Shown here: positions 14,997-23,913 of the stretch, one piece after another
Numbering within the stretch: position 1 is the first letter of the stretch
Layout: the number at the start of each line of letters is the position of its first letter
NCBI RefSeq assembly: GCF_016862915.1
Contig: NZ_BONW01000002.1
Location: 372,001 to 436,000, forward strand
Source: Plantactinospora endophytica
GTDB taxonomy: Bacteria; Actinomycetota; Actinomycetes; Mycobacteriales; Micromonosporaceae
Reading direction: 5' to 3'
DNA length: 64,000 bases
Program-made: the position numbers and the translations under genes
The notes under the pieces: model-generated
What the model was told of the DNA's origin: nothing
The model's database searches: none
What the model saw: the letters and a program-made list of their open reading frames with translations, nothing else

Positions 14997-17993
14997 GTGG
15001 AGTTTGTCATCCTCGGCCCCACGGCGCTCGTCGTCGACGGGCAACCGGTCCCGCTGGGGGCGGCCAAACAACGCGGACTGCTCGGCGTACTCCTTTACCA
15101 TGCGGGGCGGCCGGTACGGGTCGACGACGTCGTCGACCACCTGTGGGGCAACCGCTCCCGTGCCGCCTGTCGGGCGAACCTGCACGCGCTGATCAGCCGC
15201 AACCGGGCGGCGTTGAAGACGGCCGGCCTGCCCGACGCGCTCGTCCGGATGCAGAGCGTCGAGGCGTACCGACTCGACGTCGACCCCGCGCTGATCGATT
15301 ACCACCGCTTTCGGCGGTTAGTCGACGGCGCCCGCACGGCCGCCGAGGAAGAGGGCCACGAGCGGTCGGCCGCGTTGCTGTACAAGGCGATGGAGCTGTG
15401 GCGCGACGAACCACTCGCCGATCTTCGCGGAGCCCGCTCCGAACACATCCGCCGAGCCATGAAAGAGGGGCTGCTCGCCGCGCACAAGCTTCTCTCCGAG
15501 AGTGAGATCCGAATTGGGCGGCACGAGGCGGTGATCGAGCGGATCGAGCCACTGCTGTTGACCAACGATGTTGATCAGACGCTTGCCAGACATTGGATCA
15601 CCGCCCTCTACGCGAGTGGACGCGAGGACGACGCCCGGCGCTTCTCGATCGAATTCCGGAACCGGTACCGGCGCAGAATGCGTGCCGAACCCACGATCGA
15701 CCTACCGCCGTTGCGGCGACGGTCGACGGCGGTCGGTGCCTGGGCGCATCCGTTCTCCGACCCGGCCGGCGACGGACGTGCGTCGTTCCGAATTCCGCAA
15801 CAGTTGCCCCCCGACATAGCCGATTTCACCGGACAACACGGTGTCCTGGCGGAACTGGACGCGACGGTGGCGTCAGGCGGGCGGGTCGTCGTCATCGACG
15901 GCATGCCTGGGATAGGCAAGACCACCCTGGCGATGCACTGGGCGCACCGGCAGCGTGACCGCTTCCCGGACGGCCAGCTCTACCTCAACGCCGACGGCTA
16001 CGGGCCGATGCCACCCGTGCACCCGGAAGACGCACTGGCGAGATTCCTGCTCGCCCTGGGCGTTCCCACCGACCGGATCCCGGCAAGGGGCGAGCAGCGC
16101 CGGGAGCGCTTCAACCAGATACTCGACGGCCGGCGGATCCTGATCGTGCTGGACAACGCGCTCAACTCCGACCAGGTACGCCCACTGCTGCCCACCGCAG
16201 AGAACTGCGTGACCCTGATAACCAGCCGCAACCGGCTGAAGAGCCTCACGATCCGGCAGGGAATCCGCAGTGTCACCATTCCGCCGCTGCCGGACGACGA
16301 GCGGCGTTCGCTGCTCGGCCAGGTGATCGGGAGGGTGCGTATGGCGCACGAGCCCGGGCCGGTGGAGACCCTGGCGCAACTCTCCGACGGACTGCCGCTG
16401 GCGCTGCGCATCATGGGTGAACACATCACGGTGCGCTCCCGGGTGAGCATCGCGGAACTCGTGGACGAGTTGCGGGGCCGGCTGCTGGAGTCCGTCGACG
16501 ACGACGAGGAAGGCACCACGCTCAGTACCGTCTTCGCCTGGTCCTACCGGGAACTCGACCCGGAAGCCGGACGCCTGTTCCGGCTGCTCGGTCTGTACCC
16601 GGGGCGGAACGTCAGCGCCCCGGGCGCGGCGGCGCTGCTCGGCGCGGATGCCCGGCAGGCGGAACGCCTGCTCGACGCGCTCGCCAAGCGGCACCTGATC
16701 AACCACGACACCGCACGCCGGTACCGGCTGCACGACCTGCTCCGGATGTACGCGACGAAGCGCGCCGAGCACGAGGAACCGGCCGAAGCCCGCCGGGTCG
16801 CGCTGCGGCGGCTGCTCGACTGGTATCTGCTGTCGGCGGTCAACGCCGCCCGCCGGCTCGCTCCACAGCGCCCACCGGTCCCGGACCTTCCGCCGCCCGG
16901 GGCGGTTGAGCCACTCCGGTTCGGCGACGACGAGGAGGCCCTGCGCTGGTGCGAGGCGGAGCGGTCGAACCTGGCCGCCGTGGTCCGAGCCGCCGCCGAC
17001 AACGCGTTCCACCGGCACGCGTGGCAGCTTCCCGGCGCGCTGCACGAGGTCTTCGGACGGTACGGGCGCCAGGACGACGTGTTGGCGGTGCACCGGATCG
17101 CGCTTCCCGCCGCGGAGGCCGACGGTCACCAGATCGGGCAGATCGGCACGTTGAACAATCTCGGTGCGACCTACTTCGCGCTGCACGACTACCACCGGGC
17201 GGCTAGTGGGTTCGAGGCCGCGCTGCGGCTGGCCGAGCGGACCGGCAAGGTCGAGGCGGCGGCCGTCTGCTCGCACAACCTGGCGAACGTGTATCTCAAG
17301 GCCGGCGAGGCCCGCAAGGCGACCCGGATCTTCGCCCGGGCGCTGGAGACGTGCCGGGCGAGCGGAAGCCTGGAGGGCCAGGCCGCGAACCTGCACCGGC
17401 TGGGCGACGCCCATCAACAGCTACGCCGGTACGCGCGGGCCGCCGACTGCTACCAGGAGGCGCTGACGATCCGGGAGCGGATCGGGTCGCTGCGCGGCCA
17501 GGGGGCGGTACACGGGAGGCTCGGGGCGCTGCGCCTGGCGACCGGAGATCCGAAGTGCGCCCTCCGACACAGCCGGCGGGCCCTGGAGATCCAGGTCCGG
17601 GCCAAGGACGACGCCGCCCGCTGTGACACCCTGGTCACCTACGCCGACGCCGAGCGGCTGCTCGGCCGGTACGACGAGGCGACGACGCACGCCCTGGAGG
17701 CGATCTCGCTCAGCGACGGGCTCGCCGATTCGCTGCGCCGGGCGGCTGGGCTCGCGGTACTGGCCGACGTGCTCGCCGCCGAGGGCGACCTGGCGGCGGC
17801 GTACGACCACTGTCTGGAGGCGCTCGGGATCCTCGGCGACCTCACCGGTCCCGACGTGGATCCGGTACTCGACCGGTTGCTGGCGATCGAGAACCTGGTC
17901 GCGCCCCGGCAGTCGGGTCAGCGGATCGCGTCGATCGCCTTGCGGGCCGCGACCAGCACCGGATCCCAGACCGGGGCGTACGGCGGCGCGTAG
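14997..17993 (+). CDS. AfsR-like SARP regulator with NB-ARC and TPR domains
   Basis: 998 residues. Residues 1-90 are an OmpR-like winged helix (VEFVILGPTALVVDGQPVPL, QRGLLGVLLYHAGRPV, LWGNRSRAACRANLHALIS), followed by the bacterial transcriptional activation domain to about residue 235. NB-ARC follows: Walker A GMPGIGKTTL near 301-310, ILIVLDNAL near 382, SRNRLKSL, and GLPLALRIMG. TPR repeats run from about 700 to the end. It is a pathway activator of the AfsR type, controlling nearby or distant genes in response to an unknown signal. GTG 14997 follows GGAGG at 14982-14986 and gives the standard SARP N-terminus. Its 3' end overlaps the convergent flavoprotein gene by 76 bp. Confidence 0.95.
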   Translation: MEFVILGPTALVVDGQPVPLGAAKQRGLLGVLLYHAGRPVRVDDVVDHLWGNRSRAACRANLHALISRNRAALKTAGLPDALVRMQSVEAYRLDVDPALIDYHRFRRLVDGARTAAEEEGHERSAALLYKAMELWRDEPLADLRGARSEHIRRAMKEGLLAAHKLLSESEIRIGRHEAVIERIEPLLLTNDVDQTLARHWITALYASGREDDARRFSIEFRNRYRRRMRAEPTIDLPPLRRRSTAVGAWAHPFSDPAGDGRASFRIPQQLPPDIADFTGQHGVLAELDATVASGGRVVVIDGMPGIGKTTLAMHWAHRQRDRFPDGQLYLNADGYGPMPPVHPEDALARFLLALGVPTDRIPARGEQRRERFNQILDGRRILIVLDNALNSDQVRPLLPTAENCVTLITSRNRLKSLTIRQGIRSVTIPPLPDDERRSLLGQVIGRVRMAHEPGPVETLAQLSDGLPLALRIMGEHITVRSRVSIAELVDELRGRLLESVDDDEEGTTLSTVFAWSYRELDPEAGRLFRLLGLYPGRNVSAPGAAALLGADARQAERLLDALAKRHLINHDTARRYRLHDLLRMYATKRAEHEEPAEARRVALRRLLDWYLLSAVNAARRLAPQRPPVPDLPPPGAVEPLRFGDDEEALRWCEAERSNLAAVVRAAADNAFHRHAWQLPGALHEVFGRYGRQDDVLAVHRIALPAAEADGHQIGQIGTLNNLGATYFALHDYHRAASGFEAALRLAERTGKVEAAAVCSHNLANVYLKAGEARKATRIFARALETCRASGSLEGQAANLHRLGDAHQQLRRYARAADCYQEALTIRERIGSLRGQGAVHGRLGALRLATGDPKCALRHSRRALEIQVRAKDDAARCDTLVTYADAERLLGRYDEATTHALEAISLSDGLADSLRRAAGLAVLADVLAAEGDLAAAYDHCLEALGILGDLTGPDVDPVLDRLLAIENLVAPRQSGQRIASIALRAATSTGSQTGAYGGA

Positions 17994-19288
17994 CCGAGGT
18001 CGAGGCCGGCCATCTCGTCCACCGTCATCCGGTTCCACAGCGCCACGGCCAGCACGTCGATCCGCTTCGCCGCCTCGGACCGGCCGACGATCTGGGCACC
18101 GAGCAGCCGCCCGCTGCGCCGCTCGACGATCAACTTGACCGTCATCGGCTTCGCCCCCGGGTAGTAGCCTGCCCGGTTCGTCGACTCGACGCGTACGGCC
18201 ACGAACTCGAAGCCGGCCGCCGCCGCCTCGTCCTCGCGCAGGCCGGTACGGCCCACCTCCAGGTCGCAGACCTTGGTCACGGCGGTGCCGACCACCCCGG
18301 CGAAGGTGGCGTACCCGCCGCCGATGTTGATCCCGGCGACCCGGCCCTGCTTGTTGGCGTGCGTGCCGAGCGGTACGAAGACGGGCTGGCCGGAGACCCG
18401 GTGCACCGACTCGACGCAGTCGCCGGCCGCCCAGACCCCGGGGGTGTCCACCACCCGCATCCGCAGGTCGACCCGGATCGCGCCGGAGGGGCCGATCGGC
18501 AACCCCGCCTCGGCGGCGAGCGCGGTGTTGGGGCGTACCCCGAGACCCAGCACCACGATGTCGGCCGGCAGGGTGCCGTCCTCGGTGACCACGGCGCTGA
18601 CCCGGCCGTCCCGGGTCTCCAGCCCGGTGACGGTGACCCCGCTGCGCACGTCCAGACCGAGGCCGCAGAGCGCCTCGCGGACCAGGGCGCCCATGTCCGG
18701 GTCGACGGTCGACATCGGTTCCGGGCTCCGCTCGACCAGGGTGACCGAGAGGCCGCGCTGGATCATCGCCTCGGCCATCTCGACGCCGATGTAGCCGCCG
18801 CCGACCACCACCGCGTTGCGGGGCGCCGGATCGCCGTCCAGCCAGTCGATCAGCGCGGCACCGTCGTCGAGGGTCTGCACCCCGAACACCCCGGCCGCGT
18901 CGGTGCGGGCCCACTCCGGGGTGACCGGTACGGCGCCGGCGGCGTACACGAGCTGGTCGAAGCTCTCCCGGACCTCGCGCCCGCCGTTGTCCAGGTCCCG
19001 GGCCAGCACCTCGCGCCGGTCCAGGTCGATCCCGACCACCTCGTGCCGGAGTCGTACGTCGACGTCGAACTTCTCCCGGAACGTGGCCGGATCCCGGCTG
19101 ACGAGCTGGTCCACGTCGTCGACCAGGCCGCCGACCCAGTACGGGATGCCGCACGCCGAGTACGACGTGAAGTGGCCCCGCTCGAAGGCGACGATCTCCA
19201 GGTCGGCGGCGTCCCGGCGGCGCCGGGCCTGCGACGCGGCCGACATCCCGGCCGCGTCGCCGCCCACCACCACCAACTTCTCAACCAT
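17918..19288 (-). CDS. FAD-dependent pyridine-nucleotide-disulfide oxidoreductase, CoA-disulfide reductase/NADH oxidase type
   Basis: About 456 residues. The N-terminal FAD-binding motif is VVVGGDAAGMSAA. SYSACGIPYWVGG holds the single redox Cys (residue 46) at the position used by CoA-disulfide reductases and NADH peroxidases. The NAD motif is VVVGGGYIGVEMAE, and the second FAD motif is VWAAGDC. A C-terminal dimerisation domain with NRAGYYPGAKPM completes it. The single Cys distinguishes it from CxxxxC reductases. Likely role: thiol redox or peroxide handling. The ATG at 19288 overlaps the stop of the GCS2 gene; ATG 19297 is an alternative. Pairing with a glutamate-cysteine-ligase-like gene fits low-molecular-weight thiol metabolism. 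Confidence 0.9.
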   Translation of the reverse strand: MVEKLVVVGGDAAGMSAASQARRRRDAADLEIVAFERGHFTSYSACGIPYWVGGLVDDVDQLVSRDPATFREKFDVDVRLRHEVVGIDLDRREVLARDLDNGGREVRESFDQLVYAAGAVPVTPEWARTDAAGVFGVQTLDDGAALIDWLDGDPAPRNAVVVGGGYIGVEMAEAMIQRGLSVTLVERSPEPMSTVDPDMGALVREALCGLGLDVRSGVTVTGLETRDGRVSAVVTEDGTLPADIVVLGLGVRPNTALAAEAGLPIGPSGAIRVDLRMRVVDTPGVWAAGDCVESVHRVSGQPVFVPLGTHANKQGRVAGINIGGGYATFAGVVGTAVTKVCDLEVGRTGLREDEAAAAGFEFVAVRVESTNRAGYYPGAKPMTVKLIVERRSGRLLGAQIVGRSEAAKRIDVLAVALWNRMTVDEMAGLDLGYAPPYAPVWDPVLVAARKAIDAIR

Positions 19289-20441
19289 GACCGCCATTGT
19301 CCCGGGTACGCCGGACCAGGTCGTCGAGTACGTCGGAGATCTCGTGCCGCCGGGCGTACGCGGCCCGCTGCCGGGCGGCGCCGGTGCCGTGCGCCTGCAA
19401 CCGGCTCAGCAGCGAGGTGACCAGCGGCAGGTCGCCGTGCCGTTCGAGGGCCGGCCGGAGCCGGTTGAAGAGCCGCCGCATCAGGTGCCAGGCGGGCCGC
19501 AGGCCACCGTCGACCGGGTCGACCGCCATCCCTTCGAGACCGTCGTGCGCCGCCCGCCAGTGCGCCGCCATCAGCATGTGGTGCGGCACCCGGGGCGCCG
19601 GCAGCCCGGCCGCGATGTCGGTCAACGCGGTGTCGACCAGGGCCCGGACCAGCGCCGCGACCAGGATGGTGTCGTCCACGCCGGGGCAGACGTCGCCGAT
19701 CCGGATCTCCACGGTCGGATACTTCGACGACAGCCGGGCGTACCAGTAGAGCATGCCCTCGTCGAGCATCATCCCGGTGCCGATCAGGTCGTCGACCAGG
19801 CTCTCGTAGTGCGCGTGCGACTCCAGCCAGGGGGTCGGGGCGACCGACGGCCAGCGCTCCCAGAGCACCGACCGCCAACTCGCGTACCCGGTGTCCCGGC
19901 CGGCGTAGAACGGCGAGTTGGTGGTGGCGGCGTGCAGGATCGGCAGGACCGGGCGGAGGTGGTTGAGCACCTGCACCGCGATCTCCGGATCGGGTACCCC
20001 GACGTGCACGTGCATGCCGTTGACGCCCGGTGACGGGACCACCAGCCCGAACCGTTCGATCATCCGGTGGAACCGGGGGTTCTCCACCAGCGGTGGCATC
20101 GGACCGTCGACCAGGCCGGTACCGACCGCGACCAGGCGTACGCCGGCCGCCTCGGCCGCGCCGGCCAGTCCGGTACGCAGCAGCCCGAGCGAGTGCCGCA
20201 GGGCGCTCAGTTCCAGGCCGGGCGGGGTACCGATCTCGATCTGGCTGGTCTGGAACTCGTGCTGCACCTGTCCGCGCAGCTCGTCCGGTACCTCGGCCAG
20301 CACCGCCTCGACCGCGGGCGCCGCCGCCCCGGTCACCGGGTCGACGAGCAGGAACTCCTCCTCGACTCCGACCGTCAGCAGGTCCAGCCCGGTCTCCGGC
20401 ACCGGTCTCGCCGGTGCGGCCAGTCCGCCGACCATAACCAT
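19281..20441 (-). CDS. GCS2/YbdK-type carboxylate-amine ligase (glutamate-cysteine ligase family)
   Basis: About 386 residues from the chosen start. LLTVGVEEEFLLVDP is the family's N-terminal signature; EFQTSQIEIGTP, NGMHVHVGVPDPE and TVEIRIGDVCP are the other ATP/substrate-site motifs. The family joins a carboxylate and an amine using ATP (gamma-glutamylcysteine formation in tested YbdK proteins). It overlaps the flavoprotein gene by eight bases. The start is uncertain: ATG 20441 or 20435 fits family length, while the frame stays open to ATG 20762 and would add a roughly 107-residue Pro-rich tail containing EPVPLEPIPL-type repeats. Confidence 0.88.
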   Translation of the reverse strand: MVMVGGLAAPARPVPETGLDLLTVGVEEEFLLVDPVTGAAAPAVEAVLAEVPDELRGQVQHEFQTSQIEIGTPPGLELSALRHSLGLLRTGLAGAAEAAGVRLVAVGTGLVDGPMPPLVENPRFHRMIERFGLVVPSPGVNGMHVHVGVPDPEIAVQVLNHLRPVLPILHAATTNSPFYAGRDTGYASWRSVLWERWPSVAPTPWLESHAHYESLVDDLIGTGMMLDEGMLYWYARLSSKYPTVEIRIGDVCPGVDDTILVAALVRALVDTALTDIAAGLPAPRVPHHMLMAAHWRAAHDGLEGMAVDPVDGGLRPAWHLMRRLFNRLRPALERHGDLPLVTSLLSRLQAHGTGAARQRAAYARRHEISDVLDDLVRRTRDNGGHG

Positions 20442-20755
20442 CACCACCACCCGCCCGTCGTTCGATCGGAACATCGTCGCTGGTGCGACCGGTAGCTCAT
20501 TACCCTCAGTGGCGATGTCGGGAAACTCCCCCGGGACACCAATCGCGGCATCAGCCCTTCGAGTGGAACCGGTTCGAGGGAGAGCAGGTCGAGCGGGACC
20601 GAGTGGGATCGGTTCGAGGGGGACCGGTTCGAGGGAAGCCAGAGGTCGGGTGGGATCCGGTTCGCGGGGGAGCGGGGGAGCGGGGGACGGGAGGTCCGGG
20701 CGGTCGGCCGCGCCGGCCACGGCGACGGCTTCCGTCGGCGACGCATCGACAGGTG
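20442..20755. other. Intergenic region with purine-rich direct repeats
   Basis: Four copies of a CGGTTCGAGGG-like unit (about 20569, 20609, 20626 and 20659) are followed by GGGGGAGC-type purine runs near 20667-20690. On the minus strand this could be an N-terminal extension of the GCS2 gene (LEPVPLEPIPL). No other gene is seen. Confidence 0.5.
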
Positions 20756-20804
20756 TTGACATGCGGGGGTCCGGGACGTACAACGACTGAGAGAGCGCTC
20801 TCTC
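20756..20804 (+). promoter_or_regulatory. Sigma70-type promoter with 16-bp palindromic operator for the GH16 gene
   Basis: The -35 is TTGACA (20756-20761) and the -10 is TACAAC (20779-20784) with a 17-bp spacer. The perfect palindrome GAGAGAGCGCTCTCTC (20789-20804) covers the expected transcription start. GAGCGCTC-centred palindromes are known operators for LacI-family sugar repressors of actinobacterial glycosidase genes (CebR/CelR type). Confidence 0.85.
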
Positions 20805-20835
20805 GGCTCCCCGTCCCCTGTAGAGAGGCCCGCAC

Positions 20836-22272
20836 ATGAACACCACCGGGATCGCCCGGCCGGATCTCGCCGGCCGGACCACCAGACGCCGCCTCGCCCT
20901 GCTGGTGGCCGTGACCACCCTGTTCGCCACGGTCTTCGCCACGCTGACCGTGACCGCCCGCGCCGCCATCCCACCGCCGGCCTCCGGCTGGAGCCTGGTC
21001 TGGGGCGACGACTTCACCGGCGCGGCCAACACGTTGCCGTCGTCGGCCAACTGGATCATCGACACCGGCACCAGCTACCCCGGCGGCCCGCCGAACTGGG
21101 GCACCGGCGAGATCCAGACCTACACCAACAGCACCGCCAACGTCAGCCACGACGGCGGCGGCAACCTGCGGATCACCCCGATCCGCAACGCCTCCGGCCA
21201 GTGGACGTCGTCCCGGATCGAGACGGTCCGGACCAACTTCAAGCCGCCCTCTGGCGGAGTGCTGGCGATCGAGGGCCGGATCCAGATGCCGAACGTCACC
21301 GGTGCGGCGGCGGCCGGCTACTGGCCGGCGTTCTGGGCGCTCGGCGCGCCGTACCGGGGGAACTACCAGAACTGGCCCGGGATCGGCGAGTTCGACGTGA
21401 TGGAGAACGTCAACGGGATCAACTCGGTCTGGGGCGTACTGCACTGCGGCGTCGCGCCGGGCGGGCCGTGCAACGAGTTCAACGGCCTCGGCGCCCAGCG
21501 CGCCTGCCCCGGTTCGACCTGCCAGTCGGCATTCCACACCTACCGGTTCGAGTGGGACGCCTCGATCAGCCCCCAGCAACTGCGCTGGTACGTCGACGGC
21601 CAGCACTACCACACCGTCACCCAGACCCAGGTCGGCTCGTACTGGTCGCAGATGACCAGCCACGCCGGCTACTTCCTGCTGCTCAACGTCGCGATGGGCG
21701 GCTCGTTCCCGAACGGCGTGGCCGGCGGCACCACCCCGACCGCGTCGACCGTCTCCGGCCGGCCGATGCTGGTCGACTACGTCGCGGTGTACAGCCGGGG
21801 CGGTGGCACCAACCCGACCAACCCGCCGACGACCCCGCCGCCGACCACCCCACCGCCGGGCGGCACGGTGAGCGCGTACTCGACGATCCAGGGCGAGGCG
21901 TTCAACGGGCAGCAGGGTGTCGGGGTCGAGGCGTGCAGCGAGGGCGGCCAGAACATCGGCTGGCTGGCCAACGGCGACTGGGCCCGGTACGACCGGGTCG
22001 ACTTCGGCTCGACGCCGCCCCGGGACTTCGTCGCCCGGGTCGCCTCGGGTGCGGGCGGCGGGGTGAGCGGCCTGGTGCAGGTCCGGGTGGACAGTCCGAC
22101 CGGCCCGGTGCTGGGCAGCTTCGCCCTCGGCAACACCGGCGGCTGGCAGAGCTGGCAGTCGATCCCCGGCAACGTCTCGGCGGTGACCGGGGTACGCACG
22201 GTCTATTTGACCTTCAGTAGCGGGCAGCCGGCGGACTTCGCCAACCTGAACTGGTTCACCTTCCGCCGCTGA
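20836..22272 (+). CDS. Secreted GH16 beta-glucanase with CBM6-like module
   Basis: 478 residues. The signal peptide covers about residues 1-43 (RRR, hydrophobic stretch, ARAA). The GH16 domain covers about 48-318 with the catalytic motif EFDVME (Glu185 nucleophile, Asp187, Glu190 acid/base), which hydrolyses beta-1,3 or mixed-linkage glucans. A Thr/Pro linker (NPTNPPTTPPPTTPPP) leads to a C-terminal carbohydrate-binding module of CBM6 type, with ACSEGGQNIGWLANGDWARY and WQSW. It is probably a laminarinase-like enzyme. It has its own promoter and operator, so it is predicted to be repressed without glucan-derived sugars. Start ATG 20836 is about 45 bp after the predicted transcription start. 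Confidence 0.94.
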   Translation: MNTTGIARPDLAGRTTRRRLALLVAVTTLFATVFATLTVTARAAIPPPASGWSLVWGDDFTGAANTLPSSANWIIDTGTSYPGGPPNWGTGEIQTYTNSTANVSHDGGGNLRITPIRNASGQWTSSRIETVRTNFKPPSGGVLAIEGRIQMPNVTGAAAAGYWPAFWALGAPYRGNYQNWPGIGEFDVMENVNGINSVWGVLHCGVAPGGPCNEFNGLGAQRACPGSTCQSAFHTYRFEWDASISPQQLRWYVDGQHYHTVTQTQVGSYWSQMTSHAGYFLLLNVAMGGSFPNGVAGGTTPTASTVSGRPMLVDYVAVYSRGGGTNPTNPPTTPPPTTPPPGGTVSAYSTIQGEAFNGQQGVGVEACSEGGQNIGWLANGDWARYDRVDFGSTPPRDFVARVASGAGGGVSGLVQVRVDSPTGPVLGSFALGNTGGWQSWQSIPGNVSAVTGVRTVYLTFSSGQPADFANLNWFTFRR

Positions 22273-22360
22273 ACTGACCCCTGACCCCCGCCTCGGCGGT
22301 CGGGACCGGTCCGGCCGGCGTCTCCGGCTCCTCGGCCCACCGGAGACGCCGGCCCCGCAG

Positions 22361-22408
22361 GGTGTGCGTGGGTGCCTGGTCCGCAGTGGACAGGCATCCA
22401 CGCACACC
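22361..22408. terminator. Strong hairpin between the GH16 and GH18 genes
   Basis: GGTGTGCGTGGGTGCCTG (22361-22378) and CAGGCATCCACGCACACC (22391-22408) pair at 17 of 18 positions around a 12-base loop. It is 88 bp after the GH16 stop, followed by an AT-rich stretch, and fits a factor-independent terminator. A regulatory role for the chitinase gene is also possible. Confidence 0.65.
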
Positions 22409-22490
22409 TCTTGCGTAAAACAGTTAACCTTCCTAATAATTGGCGGACAGTCGATGGCTGTGGATGCCCGACCGCTCGGTGGAGGACCAC

Positions 22491-23885
22491 ATGAGACGCC
22501 GCAGAAGCCTTGTCCTGTCCGTAGTCGCCGGCCTGGTGGCGACCGTCGGCGTCGCCTGGGGAGCGCTGCCGGCGTACGCCGCCGGGCCGACCGCGACCTT
22601 CGTGAAGACCGCCGACTGGGGCTCCGGCTGGGAGGGGAAGTACACCATCACCAACGGCGGGACCAGCACCATCAACGGCTGGTCGGTTGCCTTCGACCTG
22701 CCCGCCGGCACCACGATGGGCAGCTACTGGGACGCCCTGCTGGCCTCCTCCGGCCAGCGGCACACCTTCACCAACCGGTCCTGGAACGGCACCGTCGCCC
22801 CCGGCGCCTCGGTGTCGTTCGGCTTCCTCGCCACCGGCTCCGGCAGCCCCGCCAACTGCACGCTCAACGGCGCGGCCTGCGGCGGCGGCAGCACCCCGAC
22901 CAACCCGCCGACCACCCGCCCGCCGACCACGCCACCCACCACCCAGCCGCCGACCACGCCGCCGCCGACCAACCCGCCCACCTCCGGGCTGCCGAAGCAC
23001 TTCCTCACCGGGTACTGGCACAACTTCGACAACGCCGCCGTCGAGTTGCGGCTCCGGGACGTGCCCGCCGAGTACGACCTGATCGCGGTCGCCTTCGCCG
23101 AGGCCACCAGTACGCCCGGCGCGGTCACCTTCGGCATCGACCCCGGACTGTCGGCCTCGGTCGGCGGCTACACCAACGCCGACTTCACCGCCGACGTGCG
23201 TACCGTCAAGGCGCGGGGCAAGAAGGTCATCCTCTCGGTCGGCGGCGAGACCGGCCGGGTCGCCGTGAACGACGCCGCCTCCGCCACCAACTTCAGCAAC
23301 AGCGTCTACAACCTGATCCAGCAGTACGGCTTCGACGGCGTCGACATCGACCTGGAGAACGGGCTCAACCCGACGTACATGGGGCAGGCGCTGCGGTCAC
23401 TGCGCAACCGGGTGGGCTCGAATCTGATCATCACGATGGCGCCGCAGACCATCGACATGCAGTCGACCTCGGTGTCGTACTTCAAGCTGGCGTTGGACAT
23501 CCGGGACATCCTCACCGTCGTGCACACCCAGTTCTACAACTCCGGCTCGATGCTCGGCTGCGACCAGGCGTTCGCGTACTCCCAGGGCACCGTCAACTTC
23601 ATGACGGCGCTGGCCTGCCTGCAACTGGAAGCCGGCCTCCGGCCCGACCAGGTGGCGCTCGGGCTGCCCGCCGGCCCCGGGGCGGCCGGTGGCGGCATCG
23701 TCGCGCCGAGCCTGGTCAACCAGGCGCTGGACTGCCTCGCCAAGGGGACGAGCTGCGGCAGCTTCCGGCCGCCGCGCACCTACCCGGGCATCCGGGGCGC
23801 GATGACCTGGTCGATCAACTGGGACGTCAGCAACGGCAACAACTTCGCCCGGACGGTACGCCCGCACCTGAACACGTTGCCCTGA
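22491..23885 (+). CDS. Secreted GH18 chitinase with N-terminal CBM2
   Basis: 464 residues. The signal peptide ends near ALPAYAA (about residue 30). Residues 31-130 are a family 2 carbohydrate-binding module (WGSGWEGKYTITNGG, INGWSVAFDLP, WNGTVAPGASVSFGF, with Trp residues for polysaccharide stacking). A Thr/Pro linker follows. The GH18 TIM barrel starts at about 168; KKVILSVGG is strand 3 and DGVDIDLE (282-289) carries the catalytic Glu289 with its assisting Asp residues. It degrades chitin by the substrate-assisted mechanism. ATG 22491 follows GGAGG at 22481-22485. The neighbouring glucanase suggests joint attack on fungal cell walls. Confidence 0.95.
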   Translation: MRRRRSLVLSVVAGLVATVGVAWGALPAYAAGPTATFVKTADWGSGWEGKYTITNGGTSTINGWSVAFDLPAGTTMGSYWDALLASSGQRHTFTNRSWNGTVAPGASVSFGFLATGSGSPANCTLNGAACGGGSTPTNPPTTRPPTTPPTTQPPTTPPPTNPPTSGLPKHFLTGYWHNFDNAAVELRLRDVPAEYDLIAVAFAEATSTPGAVTFGIDPGLSASVGGYTNADFTADVRTVKARGKKVILSVGGETGRVAVNDAASATNFSNSVYNLIQQYGFDGVDIDLENGLNPTYMGQALRSLRNRVGSNLIITMAPQTIDMQSTSVSYFKLALDIRDILTVVHTQFYNSGSMLGCDQAFAYSQGTVNFMTALACLQLEAGLRPDQVALGLPAGPGAAGGGIVAPSLVNQALDCLAKGTSCGSFRPPRTYPGIRGAMTWSINWDVSNGNNFARTVRPHLNTLP

Positions 23886-23913
23886 CTCGGCGGGCACCGG
23901 CGACGTCGGGCCG

